A DNA stretch of 64,000 nt from Breviolum minutum Mf 1.05b.01 (GCA_000507305.1 DF239403.1:2191-66190), one strand, 5' to 3'; shown: positions 11,379 through 22,999, counted from the stretch's first letter. Notes: a model not told the origin generated them from the letters alone. Program-made: numbers and translations.

Positions 11379-12537
11379 GTGAAGTGATCCGAGTGATCAC
11401 GGGGGTTCCCCCGGTTGGTTGGTTGGGTTGGATATAGGGGATTGTAATATGTTACTACGCAGTTAGATAAGGATTATATATCTAACAAGCCATGAAAAGA
11501 AGGATCCCTATTGACAAACCAATATTGTCACACAGGTGGGTGTTAAAACAGAATTCCTTTTGAGTAGCTTGATGGACTTGGAACATCAATAATTGCGAGG
11601 TTTTTTGATGTTTGATTTCCCTGCAGTTTCGGGGTGTGTTTAATGCTCCAGATGGGTCGACAAGTATATTTCAGGATGTCTCGGGTTCCAAATAGGTGTA
11701 TGGGAACCCATCTTATTCTCCATGCTTGACTAGTCTTTGTTATTGAAGGTTATAGGCCCAGGGATGAAGGTTTTGGGCGCCAAAAATCTGAATGCAATTT
11801 TTGTCGGATGGTGAATTGATGCACAGGTTTGAGTATGTTTGTGTCGAACCGGGTGGAAGGAAAACCAAACCAAGAGGTATCTTGGATGTCCCGGGACGGA
11901 AGTTAGGATCAATGGTAATCGGATCAGTGGGTTATTTCACCTATACCTATAAATGAGGTATATTGGGCCTTATAACCCATTGATCCTGACCATTGTTCCT
12001 AACTTCCTGGGACATCCAAGTACCCTCCGGCAAACCCCAACATGGAGGGAACATCTCCATTGACACAGGAGAGTTGAGTACTTAGAAGGCACGCGTTTTC
12101 TAGATTCTACATGTTGCTTAGCTTGGTGAAAAAAAACGCTGACATTCCAACTCTAAGTCACTTAGGGGATGGGACATATTTATTGTTTTGCCACATCAAA
12201 AACTTTGACTGGTTTCAGCATCCCCCAAGATATATTTCATTTTAGTAGATACTATAGATTTTTTAAATACTATGCATCTATGTTCACCCTTCCAATGGTA
12301 AAACTGATTACTTATTCACTTTCGATTCAAATGATTCTCACACTGCTTGAAATAGGAATTAGTAATTAATGTCAAATGGACCCTTTGAAGTATAGGTTTC
12401 CTACAGTAGGGTTTTAACCATCCCATGAAGCAAAACATTCTTCTCAGCATCCTCCCTCCAAACGTGGAAAACAAGCAACTTATAAATGACCTGCCGCAAC
12501 ATCCACCATTTTTTCGCCACCTGTTTTTTTTTCTTAG
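11379..12537. other. Intron-like, holds two inverted-repeat elements
   Basis: A family E element lies at about 11400-11530. A separate long inverted repeat spans 11881-12020: the left arm CTTGGATGTCCCGGGA pairs with the right-end TCCTGGGACATCCAAG, with an inner GATCAGTGGGTTAT pairing ATAACCCATTGATC. No exon seen. Confidence 0.5.
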
Positions 12538-12664
12538 ATTTCCCCGATTTGCCACCTGTGCGGGAGGCGCATTTGTAGCATTATCAGCTCTTGGCACATT
12601 TGACCAGATTTTGATCTATGCACCATTGCTGGAAGACAACTTGGTTACATCCATTGATATTGAG
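12538..12664 (+). CDS. Candidate internal exon, one membrane segment
   Basis: Begins after a strong TTTTTTTTTCTTAG acceptor and stays open for 42 codons to a GTGCCC donor. It contains a hydrophobic run (CAGGAFVALSALGTF) followed by an acidic end. The pattern is loosely like the G-[SA]-F-x-A-[VL] helix of autophagy protein Atg9, but no neighbouring exon supports that, so I leave it unnamed. An alternative donor at GTTACA (12643) is possible. Confidence 0.45.
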
Positions 12665-13911
12665 GTGCCCCGGGGGGAAAGGTTCCAATGCCTAAAAAAA
12701 GAAGCGGACTAATTGTGTTGCACAAGTTGCACTCTCGTTGATTTTTGTTGGTATGGTGATGCATGTTTTTGTTTTTTGTTTGCAAGTCATATACTTGTGA
12801 ATCTGCTGAATTCACAATAGAAAGATGCAGAAGGTGCAGGGTTTATATTTCGGGACTTACCAAGGATTTACACATTTTGATAGTGAAATATGGTGGCATT
12901 CTAATAATTAAAGGACTGATTTCATATTGATCCTAGTTGGATGAACGTTTTTTTGGTTTTGATTCTATATAAATATGCCTGAAATGATCTCACCAGAAGT
13001 CATATTATGGGCATGTGTAACATTGAGAAACATCGCAGGGTTCTGACTTTTCTCTCATTGAGAAAAATTGCTTTTGGTTGATCAAACAAATGATGAAATA
13101 CTACGAGGTGGGCACAAAAAAACAGTTATGGGAACCCTATAAGTAGCTACCAAAGGGTCGGCTATAACTCCATTTATAATTCGTATGCGGCCCACCTTGT
13201 ATGCACCCCTTAAGCCTTAGTTTTTAGCATTGTCCAATGTGTTCTTTTAGAATTACTGTACTGAATCAATCCAAGGCACAGTCTAAAATCGACCTTCACA
13301 GTTTTTGTTTTACATGTTTCAAATGAGTAAGATGAAAGACATCGAAAGCTGTGAACGAAATGCCAACCATGATTGAATAGGTCGAGATCTACAGTCATGG
13401 CCTTTTTAGTGATGTACATGTACTGTTCTTGTTGACTCACATTCTTGGCTGGAAACTCACCAGATCGCTTGAAATAGAATCATTTAAGTAGAAGGCCGTT
13501 GTTTAGTGTTAGAATAGTGTACAGGCTAAGCCTATAAAGTTTGGGAAGCGGAAATGTGCGAAGAGGTCAATTTTTCCAACTTCTCTTATTAACCCACCAT
13601 CTACACCATCATTCTGATTTTTTTTGAGGATTCTGGATCCTCAAAGATGATTTTGGATTTTCATGATCTTTTGGTTGTCGAAGAAACTCGTTTCTCCTCA
13701 AAGGGTCAAAGGAGCACTTAAGAACTCCAAAACAGTACCTCAGAGTACCATTGGGTAAACCCCTCTGCAGTCTATCAGATTCTGTCCCACTTTATTTTGG
13801 GGTGTTTGCTGTGGTTATTTGGGGTATATGCCGTTCAGATAGCGCATATATACAATGTATATGTATTATATTTACATATAGATGTATATTCTTCGTATAT
13901 CCTGCTTGCAG
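12665..13911. other. No gene seen
   Basis: AT-rich sequence with T-runs and small inverted repeats near 13110-13170 and 13640-13660. Open frames in it are short and lack splice-site support. Confidence 0.4.
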
Positions 13912-14824
13912 CTAAATTGGTCTGAAACTGAGATATTTTCGGACGCTATAACCAACGTGAACATATTAATTGCCAAGAAAATTGCCGAGAACCTTTTGTT
14001 CTTTGATGCCATTTTCAGACATTTTAGCAATACCGATTTTGGGCTTTCAAACATTCCCAGATGCTCCATGTATTATTTACCTACATTTGGCCTAAGAATA
14101 GTGGTAAAGGTATAGTTAAATGTACCCATAGATGGAGATTCATATGGGATTGGAAGATTCTATGGGTGAGACACATCGGAAAAATCGCAATCCGCAGATT
14201 GCTATTCTTCTGGCATCCATGGTGACTTTGAGTACCTTGGGCCATTTCGATATTTCGGGATCATGGGATCATGGTCTTGACGGATCCTGGAGCACAACTC
14301 GGCGCGTAGTGAGTTATTTTTTGGAGTTTTTTTCACGATGTTTTTTTTCATTTTATATATCGAGAAAAATTAAGGAGAAACATTTGGAATGAAACCTAGT
14401 CATTCCTGCTTGAGTTTCCGCCAATGTCAAGAACTTTTTACATCAAGTATGAGAAATGAGCTAAATGGCCAAAATCCGTAGTTTTCTTGCGTAGTAGTAT
14501 AGGGGATTATACTATTTATACTACTCAGTTATAATATGAGGACTATCATTTTCGCCATGTGTTACAGATCCCAAAGATCCCAAGAAAACCAACTAGTATC
14601 ATGGAATGGTCACAGGGGTTCACATCTCGAGACTCACCTCGGGGGAAGTCTTCACTTTTGGATCTTCCCCGGAGAAGCGGAGAATCGCGGGGGTTTTGCA
14701 GTGGACTCATATACGACGTTGATGGAAGATATCCGGCTAATCAATTGATATGGTAAATATCCCCAGTATTTACAGGGTTTCATGTTGGGTGGTGCAGGAT
14801 GTCTTCCATCAACAGTATGAGTAG
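13912..14824 (+). CDS. 3' part of an unidentified gene with an introner near the stop
   Basis: Blocks 13912-14109, 14132-14308, 14568-14717 and 14816-14824 all join in phase 0. The first (LNWSETEIFSDAITNVN…) is 66 codons, after a GCTTGCAG acceptor and before GTATAG. The second follows after only 22 nt and ends at a GTGAGT donor. The third starts after GTTACAG and is Ser/Arg-rich (TSRDSPRGKSSLLDLPRR). Its donor is the first base of a family B element, and after that element only TAT GAG TAG remains, giving a stop. The 22-nt intron (14110-14131) could instead be a 47-nt one ending at 14156. No domain recognised; upstream exons not found. Confidence 0.5.
14718..14815 (+). mobile_element. Family B element acting as intron
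   Basis: 98 bp from GTTGATGGAAGATATCC to TTCCATCAACAG, placed exactly at the end of the open block 14568-14717. Arms are complementary over about 17 bp. Confidence 0.55.
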
Positions 14825-16790
14825 CCAACAAAATTACTTGAGAATTGAGGCCAACTACCAAACCTGAAAATGACCGACAAGGGACCACTCAAGACCAATA
14901 CCCTGTAAGCCATGTTCAGGGGAGTTGAATTTTTTGAAGGTATATAGGCAGGACCCACAGATACCGCAACCGATACCGGCCGATACTCAGTTTGTATCAT
15001 TTTGATCCCCGCATACCCTCCCCACTGTCAGTTTTGCACCAGTTACCAGTTGAATTGACAAACTTCGACCAACCTGTGGTTTTCAAACATGTTTAAACAA
15101 ACAGTTCCTGTTTGTGAAAGAACGAGCTCTTAGTACCACACATTTTGACAACAACAAGAGGCTGGTGGTTTCACCACAGCGACTCAAGGCTTCATAGTTT
15201 CACCAAAAAGGGTCTCTCCAGTTCGCCAAGATGAGAGGGCATCTGGGTGGTGGCAACTCAAATATGTTTTATTTCCATCCCTACCTGGGGAAGATTCCCA
15301 ATTTGACTAATATTTTCCAAGGGGGTTGAAATCACCAACTAGTTTTTGGTTTCAGTCATTTGCACTTGCGAATCATTGGTTCACGCGACCGTTTTTTTTA
15401 TAATATGTGTAGTCTAGACAGCTCAGGGGGAAGGTCCGCATGGTTCGCATCATGAAGCCGGACGCCGAAAATCATGTAGCAAGTCAGATCTTCCCACTAT
15501 GAAAAAATCATGGTGCTGTCTTGATGTTTATGTCAGAGACCCAGAAACCTTCATGACTGGTATTTTCCCCAAACAATTACTGTAATTTCGTCCGCAGCTC
15601 ATAGGTACAATTTTCTCCGGGGGGATGCCTTTTTATTTTTAATTTTGTAGTGTCAACTATCACCTGCAAAAAAGGGGTTTCAGGTTCATTAATAGTAGCA
15701 GGTGATTTGCAAACGCCCAAGCAAATGACAAGATACAGAGATACATCAACAAAAGACATCATCCATTATAGTCGTTTATATATATATATATATTTCCGTT
15801 TTACGAAAAAAAAAAAAACATCATTTTTTTTGGGGAGGGGCAATTTTTCAACTCCCCCACCTGTATATGTCCCGGATATCCTCATGACTCAATGTCCGCA
15901 AGCATCGAAAAAACGCCAGCTATGTGCTTCATGGCGAGCCGTATCCAACCGTTCTTGAGCATGTTTGAGGTGTTTGGGATCGATACCCTTTTTTCCGGAT
16001 GATCCAACGGGTTTTGGGGCCACTTTTAAAAGTTTCAACTGCTAAATCGTGAAACACGTACAAAGATGAACATAACGAAACACATCATCTAAAAAGTGTA
16101 AATGAGTTCTTGATGATTTTAAATTGGAAATTGTTGGTTTCAACTTGCAAGGTGTTCGTTGTTTTTTTTGTTCAGGAATTTGGTTTGGGAACCTGTAACC
16201 TTTGCAAACCATGTGCAGGGAAATCATGTACAGCCGTAATTTGGTGTTCGGGAAATTTGGTTGAGGAACCTGTAATTTGGTTAGGGAAATCATCTACAGC
16301 TGTTATTATCGTTACTATTTACTTAAAACGATACGACCAGATGTGTGTCCGAAGGAAGGGGGCCCCATTGTTTAATTGTTTGTGTACTTTCAATTCTTAT
16401 GTGTTGAGAGATGATTTGCCTCCCAAATTGTCAACAGTGAAGTTGGAGGATTCAATCTTGAGATCGCTAGCCACTGCGCGTTGTGAATGATTTGAATTGA
16501 GTAGCTTACCATTTTGCTATGCAAAAAAGACGACGTGGAGCTAAGGGTTGCAAAAAAGGCAAGAGAGGTTGAGCAGTTTGGCAGGTTAATCTATTTTAGA
16601 TACGATGGAAAAATCTCAGAAGAATTCTTAATTCCAAGCACCAAAACAAAAACAAGTTGCTGATATTTGCTAATAATTTCCATCAACTTTACCCCTGAAA
16701 CCAGCCTGCCCGTTGCCTAAAAACATGATACATTATATGTTTTCCAAAGAATCATTTGTTTTGACAAGTCCGGTGCTTAGTTCTCGGCAG
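14825..16790. other. Weak exon candidates and one introner copy
   Basis: Introner family A copy at 15247-15342. Weak coding blocks: about 15430-15472 (VRMVRIMKPDAENH, donor GTAGCA), 15681-15770, 15890-15955 and 16330-16484 (VLRDDLPPKLSTVKLED, donor GTGAAT). Two imperfect ~60-bp direct repeats (…AATTTGGTT..GGAACCTGTAA…) lie at 16178-16243 and 16250-16305. None can be chained with confidence. Confidence 0.35.
15247..15342 (+). mobile_element. Introner family A, copy 2
   Basis: Starts GTGGTGGCAACTCAAAT after CTGG and ends GTTGAAATCACCAACTAG. Same internal core (CCTGGGGAA…) as the other copies. Confidence 0.6.
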
Positions 16791-16858
16791 GTGATCCCTG
16801 CTTGGCTCCCAGCACTCTTCGTGGGCTCCGCTGCTCTGCTTGAGGGGCTCCTTGAGAT
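16791..16858 (+). CDS. Candidate internal exon, membrane helix
   Basis: 68 nt between a TTCTCGGCAG acceptor and a GTAATA donor. Phase 0 reads VIPAWLPALFVGSAALLEGL, a good single membrane helix, and GC content is well above the flanks. No adjacent exon fits in phase. Confidence 0.45.
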
Positions 16859-17396
16859 GTAATAGGTGGTCCCTCCAATGTCTTCCCCAAGACGGTCCTC
16901 CTTTGAAAACAGAAGAATTGACAACTAGGTGCTGGTTTTGATATATTTGAATATATTTGACTCATCATGTTCTTCGAAAGGTTGCTCCACATTCATCAAT
17001 TTTTCATCAACATATTTATTGAGATCACCGACTAAAAAAAAACGCATTAACGATTCCATTGTTGAATCGGGCCGTTTTTGAGTCGTCTTCCTCTTTTCCA
17101 GAGGGTCTGACAGAGGGACCAAAATAGGAATTATTATGGGCAGCTCCGCATAGGACACGCCGTACACTCTAGAGCGGTGTGTTGAGAAATGATTTAACAC
17201 TCATCCAAAGGTAAAGTTTGATGTGTGTGTAGTCTCCATGCAAAATGATTTACATATAGAATGCGGTACAGGCATAGGGTACAATAGGTCCCACATTTAA
17301 ACAAATAGCAAAGCTACATCATGAATCATGATTAGCACAACATATGCACAATACCATCACCATTGACATCATTAGTATAACCACAGTTGTTTGTTG

Positions 17397-17448
17397 TGTG
17401 TTCCATGCTTCATCAATTGCTGATGGTTTTTTGTCCGCCATCGTTTGG
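17397..17448 (+). CDS. Candidate short exon before a GTGAGT donor
   Basis: 52 nt between an AACCACAG acceptor and a perfect GTGAGT donor. Two frames are open (SSIADGFLSAIVW or LFVVCSMLHQLLMVFC), so the frame is undecided. Confidence 0.3.
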
Positions 17449-17526
17449 GTGAGTTGATTTTTGTTATCCGTAGAGCTGGACAAAAAAAAGGTGGCAGGTG
17501 GCCGGGTTCGGTGGTTGGGAGCCGGA

Positions 17527-17645
17527 ACTCAGCTGGTTGGTCACCTTAAATTGTGGCTTAGTAACCTAAGGGAATCCCCCCAAATTTGTTCTTAATTCAG
17601 GTTTAGGAATTGTGCGATCATTTGCCCAGATCAGTGTAATTGATG
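17527..17645 (+). repeat. Dispersed repeat ending GCCCAGATCAGTGTAATTG
   Basis: About 115 bp, repeated with substitutions at 21238-21355 (shared: AGGTCACCTTAAAT…, TTTAGGAATT, GATCATTTGCCCAGATCAG). A related sequence ends at 53842, where GCCCAG serves as a plausible splice acceptor. Confidence 0.6.
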
Positions 17646-17817
17646 GTAATTGCAAGAGGAAGGCGATTTTTTAAATAACTATATTTGATCTAATTACATA
17701 TTTGTGATATCTTTGCATCACTACAAATTGTTTGTAGATATATTTAATATATTATATATTATGTATATATATATATACATACATTGCATTCTATGGGTGG
17801 TGTGATAGCAGCGCAGT

Positions 17818-18215
17818 AGTAGCTACTACTGCTACTGCTACTGCTACTGCTACTGCTACTGCTACTACTACTACTACTGCTACTGCTACTGCTACTGCTA
17901 CTGCTACTGCTACTGCTACTGCTACTGCTACTGCTACTGCTACTGCTACTGCTACTGCTACTGCTACTGCTACTGCTACTGCTACTGCTACTGCTACTGC
18001 TACTGCTACTGCTACTGCTACTGCTACTGCTACTGCTACTGCTACTGCTACTGCTACTGCTACTGCTACTGCTACTGCTACTGCTACTGCTACTGCTACT
18101 GCTACTGCTACTGCTACTGCTACTGCTACTGCTACTGCTACTGCTACTGCTACTGCTACTGCTACTGCTACTGCTACTGCTACTGCTACTGCTACTGCTA
18201 CTGCTACTGCTACTN
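17818..18215. repeat. (ACTGCT)n hexanucleotide array with assembly gap
   Basis: About 395 bp of nearly perfect GCTACT units ending at an N (18215). The minus strand reads as pure poly-Ser, which is a repeat artefact. The true array length is probably unresolved. Confidence 0.95.
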
Positions 18216-18259
18216 CCTAGTACTAGTACCATGGTTTGGAGCTATGGTTTTGTCACCAG

Positions 18260-18331
18260 GAGGATCTGATACCTTTAGATCTTGAAGTCCAGGCGAGGAT
18301 GGTTGCGGGTGACGTATGGAAGACCATCCAG
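18260..18331 (+). CDS. Candidate internal exon
   Basis: Exactly 24 codons between a TGTCACCAG acceptor and GTATCG donor, phase 0 at both ends: EDLIPLDLEVQARMVAGDVW…. The composition looks like an amphipathic soluble segment. Lies about 340 nt before the next exon pair but the phases do not join directly. Confidence 0.5.
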
Positions 18332-18667
18332 GTATCGTAAGTGGTTAGGATCACCCCCATTTATAAGCTACACTCCGGTAATCTAACATAGCAATGAAAA
18401 ATGGACCCTTTGAAGATGTATTTCCTATTCAACAATGGAGATATTCCAGCCAGCTATGTTAGTTTACCAGAGGGTATAAAGCTTGGCTATTTGGAAGGGG
18501 TCCCACAAACCGATCCTTGAGTCCTGGGACGATCCTCCAAGTAGTCCTGGGATCTTCCAGGTGCTGAAATGGAGTAGTTTTTTGGTGGCTGATAGGAGCT
18601 GGGGAGAGCGAGAGAGAGAGAGGGAGAAAGACAAGTTGCAAAATTTTAGCAATTTCCACTAATACAG

Positions 18668-18987
18668 TTGCACCACATTTGACCTTTTTCAAAACTTTGG
18701 GACGACACCATGTGATTTTCATGGCAGCTGAAGCAGGATTGGATGCCCTTGGGTACTCCCACATAGCAATGCCAATGCCTTACATGCCTGAAAACTCACA
18801 TGTGTAGCGCCTGAAAAAGGATGGTCGCAAGCCCACTTTCCTTTTCTAACATGTGATTTTTCAGGTGGTGATGTTGATGCCAAGCTTCTGGGGTGCATAT
18901 GTTTCCTGCAAATTGAACAGCCAAGAGTACCCTTCAGCCTCTAAATTTGGAACGCAACTGGACCCCAACAATTTCCACTACCCTCCA
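18668..18987 (+). CDS. Two exons split by an inverted-repeat intron
   Basis: Exon 18668-18801 (44 codons, contains FFKTLGRHHVIFMAAEAG and ends YMPENSH) and exon 18865-18987 (VVMLMPSFWGAYVSCKLN…, ends HYPP) join in phase 0. The 63-nt intron between them (GTGTAG…TTTTTCAG) is largely an inverted repeat related to the CCTGAAAA family. The second exon stops at a GTAAAC donor that is itself the start of another element. GRHHVIFM… and the size are loosely like the middle of exostosin-type (GT47) glycosyltransferases, and a block at 20678 is loosely like their C-terminus. This is a guess from motif shape only. Confidence 0.5.
18802..18864 (+). mobile_element. Short inverted-repeat intron (CCTGAAAA family)
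   Basis: 63 nt starting GTGTAG and ending TTTTTCAG. The arms CCTGAAAACTCACATGT (starting in the exon) and ACATGTGATTTTTCAGG pair, so the element overlaps the end of the upstream exon. Confidence 0.5.
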
Positions 18988-20020
18988 GTAAACTAACATG
19001 GCAATGGAAAAGGGTATTCGGAAGGAGAATCAAGTGGATTTTGATGGACTTTTCAAAAATGCCGCAAAAAAATCGGTGGTTGGGTCCGAGGGGTTGATCC
19101 AGATACTAAGGTTTCAAGTGGGTTGAAATTGCCTAATACGTATGAAGTACCAAGAAGCCCCCCGCCATGTGAATAAGCAGGTCCAGTTGATGCATTTTCA
19201 ATTTGGAAGAGAGCCTGATTTTTAAGTTTTGAACATTTTTGGGAGTCAAACATGGAAATCGATTTCAGGCATTGTAGGAAAGGGACAGCTACAGCACAGC
19301 TGGAAGAAAAACGTGTTTTTTTTCAATATTGAATTGGAACATTTGGGATGATCACAAAAAGACCATTGCCTTTGAACAGTTGTGTGTAGACTTGGATGCA
19401 TAATTGCAAATCCCCATGGATTGTGTAAATCTGCCCCAAGCATGCTGTCCCACATGTTCCAAGACAACTTTTTTTTTTGTTCCTTCCGGGTTATGTTCTT
19501 AGCAGGGATCCCGACATGATCTGACATTGGTTGTTTTTGTTTTGGATAAAGATTGTTCGAAGTAGTTGTCCATCACTAAATTTGGGGCATCCAGAGTTGA
19601 TTCCTTGGGATATTCCCAGGATTTCAACTTATCAACCCCCAAAGAACCGCTTTCCAGTTGGGTTTTGAGCTGAACTTAGATTACCGGACCAAGCTAGTTC
19701 AGGTCACAAAAGAATGAAATCAAGAAACTTTGGGTAGACTTGGCTGTAAGATGGAGGTTGATTGTCCGCAACTGCTTACCTACCGCTTACATCAAGGTGT
19801 GTTTGTCCATAGAAAAGTTTGCTGGTAGACAACGGATAGATATGATACATATATCAGCGCAGTCCTTCCAGGGCACCAATTGAAGAGTAAGGAATGGTGA
19901 ATGGCCACTCTAAGAAGCAACCATTGGATACTGCATGAAAGGACCGGGGGTGTAGTATAGAATCATAGATTTGAATAAGTATATGTTTTGTATTTTATCT
20001 ATTCATATATACATATATAT
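18988..20020. other. No secure gene
   Basis: Short coding-like tails lie near 19180-19224 (VQLMHFQFGREPDF then stop) and 19331-19402 (ends FEQLCVDLDA then stop). The minus strand at 19246-19527 is also open. None has enough splice support to call. Confidence 0.3.
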
Positions 20021-20029
20021 ACATATGTA

Positions 20030-20240
20030 TTTGTTTCGTCCTGGCCAATTCGCCTGTACATTTAGATGAGCCATAAAAACAACCTCTATCCCATTCCACA
20101 AACCCTGCATCAATAATGACAGGCGTCCTATCTACAAGGGCAACTTGATATGTATAAACATTCCTTTTTGTAATGGTTACGAAGCATCCCCTGTACTTTG
20201 TTGGTGAACTACAAGTCTTCCATTCCATACCGATATCATC
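20030..20240 (-). CDS. Possible minus-strand exon, Cys-containing
   Basis: On the minus strand a 70-codon block is open and has normal amino-acid composition (VTITKRNVYTYQVALVDRT, CFYGSSKCTGELARTK), with five cysteines. It ends next to a family C inverted repeat. It is one of very few minus-strand blocks that look coding in this window. It has no strong splice sites, so a decayed element or chance frame remains possible. Confidence 0.3.
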
Positions 20241-20332
20241 CATGTATGGTAGAGTTAAACCTACATTTACCATACAAATCAACCAAATGTATAGATAGAT
20301 ATACCAGTCCCATGGATCCTATGTTTCCCCCC

Positions 20333-20481
20333 AAATCAAAAAAAATCACGGAAAACCACCTGGTTTTCCAAAAACGGTCAAGTTCGACCCCCCTAAAAAT
20401 CTCGTGGAAACCTCGGAGGTGTACGCGGAGCCACGGTGGGCCTTTGGAAGCAAGGTGACGGCCTTTTCGCCCGGCGGTTTA
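20333..20481 (+). CDS. Candidate internal exon, GC-rich
   Basis: Open frame containing FPKTVKFDPPKNLVETSEVY and RWAFGSKVTAFSPGGL, ending at a GTAATT donor in phase 0; the frame stays open a further 100 nt. GC content is high and third positions are G/C rich. The start is not fixed because the exon adjoins a family C repeat. WD-repeat-like shape (KVTAFSPGG) but only one such unit. Confidence 0.45.
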
Positions 20482-20677
20482 GTAATTGTTGATTCAAACA
20501 TATCCCACCTGTTGATGCATAAAACAAATCAACCAGAAATTTTCGTTGATATCATATTGTGTGGGGTATTTCGTTGATCGTAATCTTAGCTAAAGAAAAG
20601 GGAAATGAGCTATAAGTAGTTTATAGTTTGTGAAGATTGTGATTCAACAGCACGTAATGGGAATCTTGTTTCATCAG

Positions 20678-20785
20678 GATTTCATGGGACGGGATAGAAA
20701 CATATTGCAAGAATTTCTTCCATGCCCTGCAGCATGGAGTTCCAGTCATGAGGAACACAGGGATAGCCATCGGATGAGAAACTGA
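20678..20785 (+). CDS. Candidate exon, frame ambiguous
   Basis: After a TTTCATCAG acceptor two frames are open. One reads DFMGRDRNILQEFLP… to a TGA at 20783. The other reads FFHALQHGVPVMRNTGIAIG, which resembles the 'ALxxGxPV' loop of GT-B glycosyltransferases. I cannot choose. The second would fit the guess made for 18668-18987. Confidence 0.4.
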   Translation, partial: DFMGRDRNILQEFLPCPAAWSSSHEEHRDSHRMRN

Positions 20786-21640
20786 GAAGCAAACAAAATA
20801 CCTCTACCTTTTTGATTTGCACAATGGCGGATTCATAGGATATTTACATTGTTTACTTACCATATTTCACCATCAAAGCTTGCTGATTCATACCTAAAAG
20901 AAGCAACAGGTTGGTAGCAGCCAGTTAGTTGTTTACATGTGAATATCTGCATATCCCAATTTTGAGAGATGATCTAGTTTGATTGAGGATGCCTTTACAA
21001 CTGGAAAGTATACTGGGTGGATAGCATATAAAGGTTGTTTGAAACATTGAATGTTTTCGCAAGAATTAAATGTGGCTCTCTCATTATCCCAGATACGCAA
21101 TGTAGGGTCTATTTGCCTAAATTTCTGCAGTTTAGAAGGTTGAATGTACTGTAGGTAAATACAGGACGCATGGAGTTTTTGGGTATGATTGATGTGTGTG
21201 TGTGTGTTTACATGTTTCTGGGCAAATTATAACGACCTCAGCTGAGGTCACCTTAAATGGTGGTTTAGTAAGCGAATCTTCCCAAATCCCCAAACACTTC
21301 AGGTTTAGGAATTATACGATCATTTGCCCAGATCAGTGTAATTGCCCAGTTAAATACGGATTATAATAAACCATTATAAGATTAAAAGGATCCCTATTAA
21401 CCAACCAGTGATGGTAATGGTTGGTTGGGTTTGGCGTTTCCAGGTAAAGATACACGACTTTTGTGTTCAGATGGAAGGACTTCAGAAGGTGCCGATGGTG
21501 GGTGGTTGATGGTTGATGTGGGGTGTAGCATCCATGGGACTGGTATATTTGCTTACATTTACTATAAACATTAACCAAATGTAGGTAAACATACGGCCAG
21601 GCTCCTTCGTTTGCCCCGGCTCCGAAATAGGCTTGGTAAC
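20786..21640. other. Repeats, no gene
   Basis: Holds a second copy of the dispersed repeat (21238-21355), a family E element (about 21340-21430) and a family C element (about 21535-21600). No exon supported. Confidence 0.45.
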
Positions 21641-21650
21641 TAGCGTAAAT

Positions 21651-22112
21651 TTAAAAAAACCATAAACATAGTCTCTAGCGTGCTTTGAAGGGTGCAGTAG
21701 AACCATGAACCCCAAACCAATCCTTAAATTTAAAACCGTAAACGTGGTCTCTAGCGTGCTTCGAAGGGTGCAGTACAAACATGAAACCCCAAACCAATCC
21801 CCAAAATTAAAAACCCGTAAACGTGGTCTCTAGCGTGAAGGGTGCAGTACAAACATGAAACCCCAAACCAATCCCTAAAATTAAAAACCGTAAACGTGGT
21901 CTCTAGCGTGCTTCGAAGGGTGCAGTACAAACATGAAACCCCAAACCAATCCCTAAATTTAAAACCCTAAACGTGGAGTGTGGTATGTGTTTGAAGGTGC
22001 AGTGGAACCATGAAACCCCAAACCAATCCCTAAATTTAAAGCCCTAAACGTGGAGTGTGGTATGTGTGTGAAGGTGCACTGGAACCATGAAACCCCAAAC
22101 CAATCCCTAAAT
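21651..22112. repeat. Minisatellite, six units of about 60-80 bp
   Basis: Units contain AAACGTGGTCTCTAGCGTG, GAAGGGTGCAGTACAAACAT and CCCCAAACCAATCCCTAAA. The last two units are a variant (GTGGAGTGTGGTATGTGTGT). The third unit lacks a GCTTC segment. Confidence 0.9.
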
Positions 22113-22280
22113 TGTGGGACCTTGGGCAAACGAAGGCGCCTGTGGGTAAACATACCATACATGGATTGTATTTGACTTATTTGTTTTACACATTCACTTG
22201 TGATAGACTTGAAGTTTGTTGTTCATCTGTGTACTGACTGATTCATATGTATGGCGGCTCCCACATTTTAATACCTTCAG

Positions 22281-22999
22281 CATTACTTTTACGGAATGGG
22301 GGTTGAAGTCAGTGAGAATGGGCGCAGCAGTGGAACTTACAGTCATCATGCACAATTTGAGGTATCATATGTGACTTCAATTTCATATATATATATATAT
22401 TATATATATACATATATATATATATATTCATATTATATGCAAATTCTTCTGAATGGTTTCCCAGATTTTCCCAGGTCACAATTCGCAGGAAAACAAAGTT
22501 GGTGATGAAAAATTGAGTAGATTCCATTTACTGAATACCACCTTCATTTACCAATGATTTTCAGGGCTGGGTTTTGATCCACCCTTGCTATTCAGAAACG
22601 GCTACTGTAAAATTCGGCCTTATTGATGCAGCCTGTGGTCAGTTGTCTTCTTGCCATGTTAAAGCATGTCACTATAACTATACCTATGGCTATGCAATAT
22701 CTACATATGATGTATATAATATATATATATTGCATGTATATTTAGAATCTAGACAAAAGTGTAGACTGTAAAATCCTGTCCATTTAGGTTTATATATATA
22801 TATAGATGCATGTTCCAAGCCTACAATACAGTACAGACAGTATCTGTGTATTTGCAAAAACGATATTACTATCAGTGACTCATGGATTCCGAACGGACCT
22901 GTGGGCAGGTCAGGCTATTGGATCATGTCACTAGCTGAGTTACGGGGAACAAGGAATCGTGTGAGGCAGCCCGGCAGCTGCCATCCTACTCGTAGATAA
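22281..22999 (+). CDS. 3' end of a Cys-rich protein gene (three exons)
   Basis: Exons 22281-22361 (27 codons, ATACCTTCAG acceptor, GTATCA donor), 22565-22711 (49 codons, TTTTCAG acceptor, GTATAT donor) and 22841-22999 (52 codons, TAA stop) all join in phase 0. The middle exon has several cysteines (HPCYSETATVKFGLIDAACG, SSCHVKACHYNYTYG), suggesting a secreted or luminal domain. The last ends in a basic tail (TRNRVRQPGSCHPTRR). The first exon is also open in another frame, but only this frame keeps the phase pattern. Introns are 203 and 129 nt and both contain TA repeats. No domain recognised; upstream exons not identified. Confidence 0.6.

Noticed and set aside
12538..12664. Atg9 identity for the exon with GGAFVALSALGTFD
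   Set aside because: The helix pattern is suggestive, but none of the conserved Atg9 blocks was found in nearby exons.
17759..18232. 157-codon minus-strand poly-Ser ORF
   Set aside because: It is only the (ACTGCT)n array read on the minus strand and ends at an assembly N.
21482..22162. Minus-strand ORFs over the minisatellite
   Set aside because: Repeat units without stops, not a gene.
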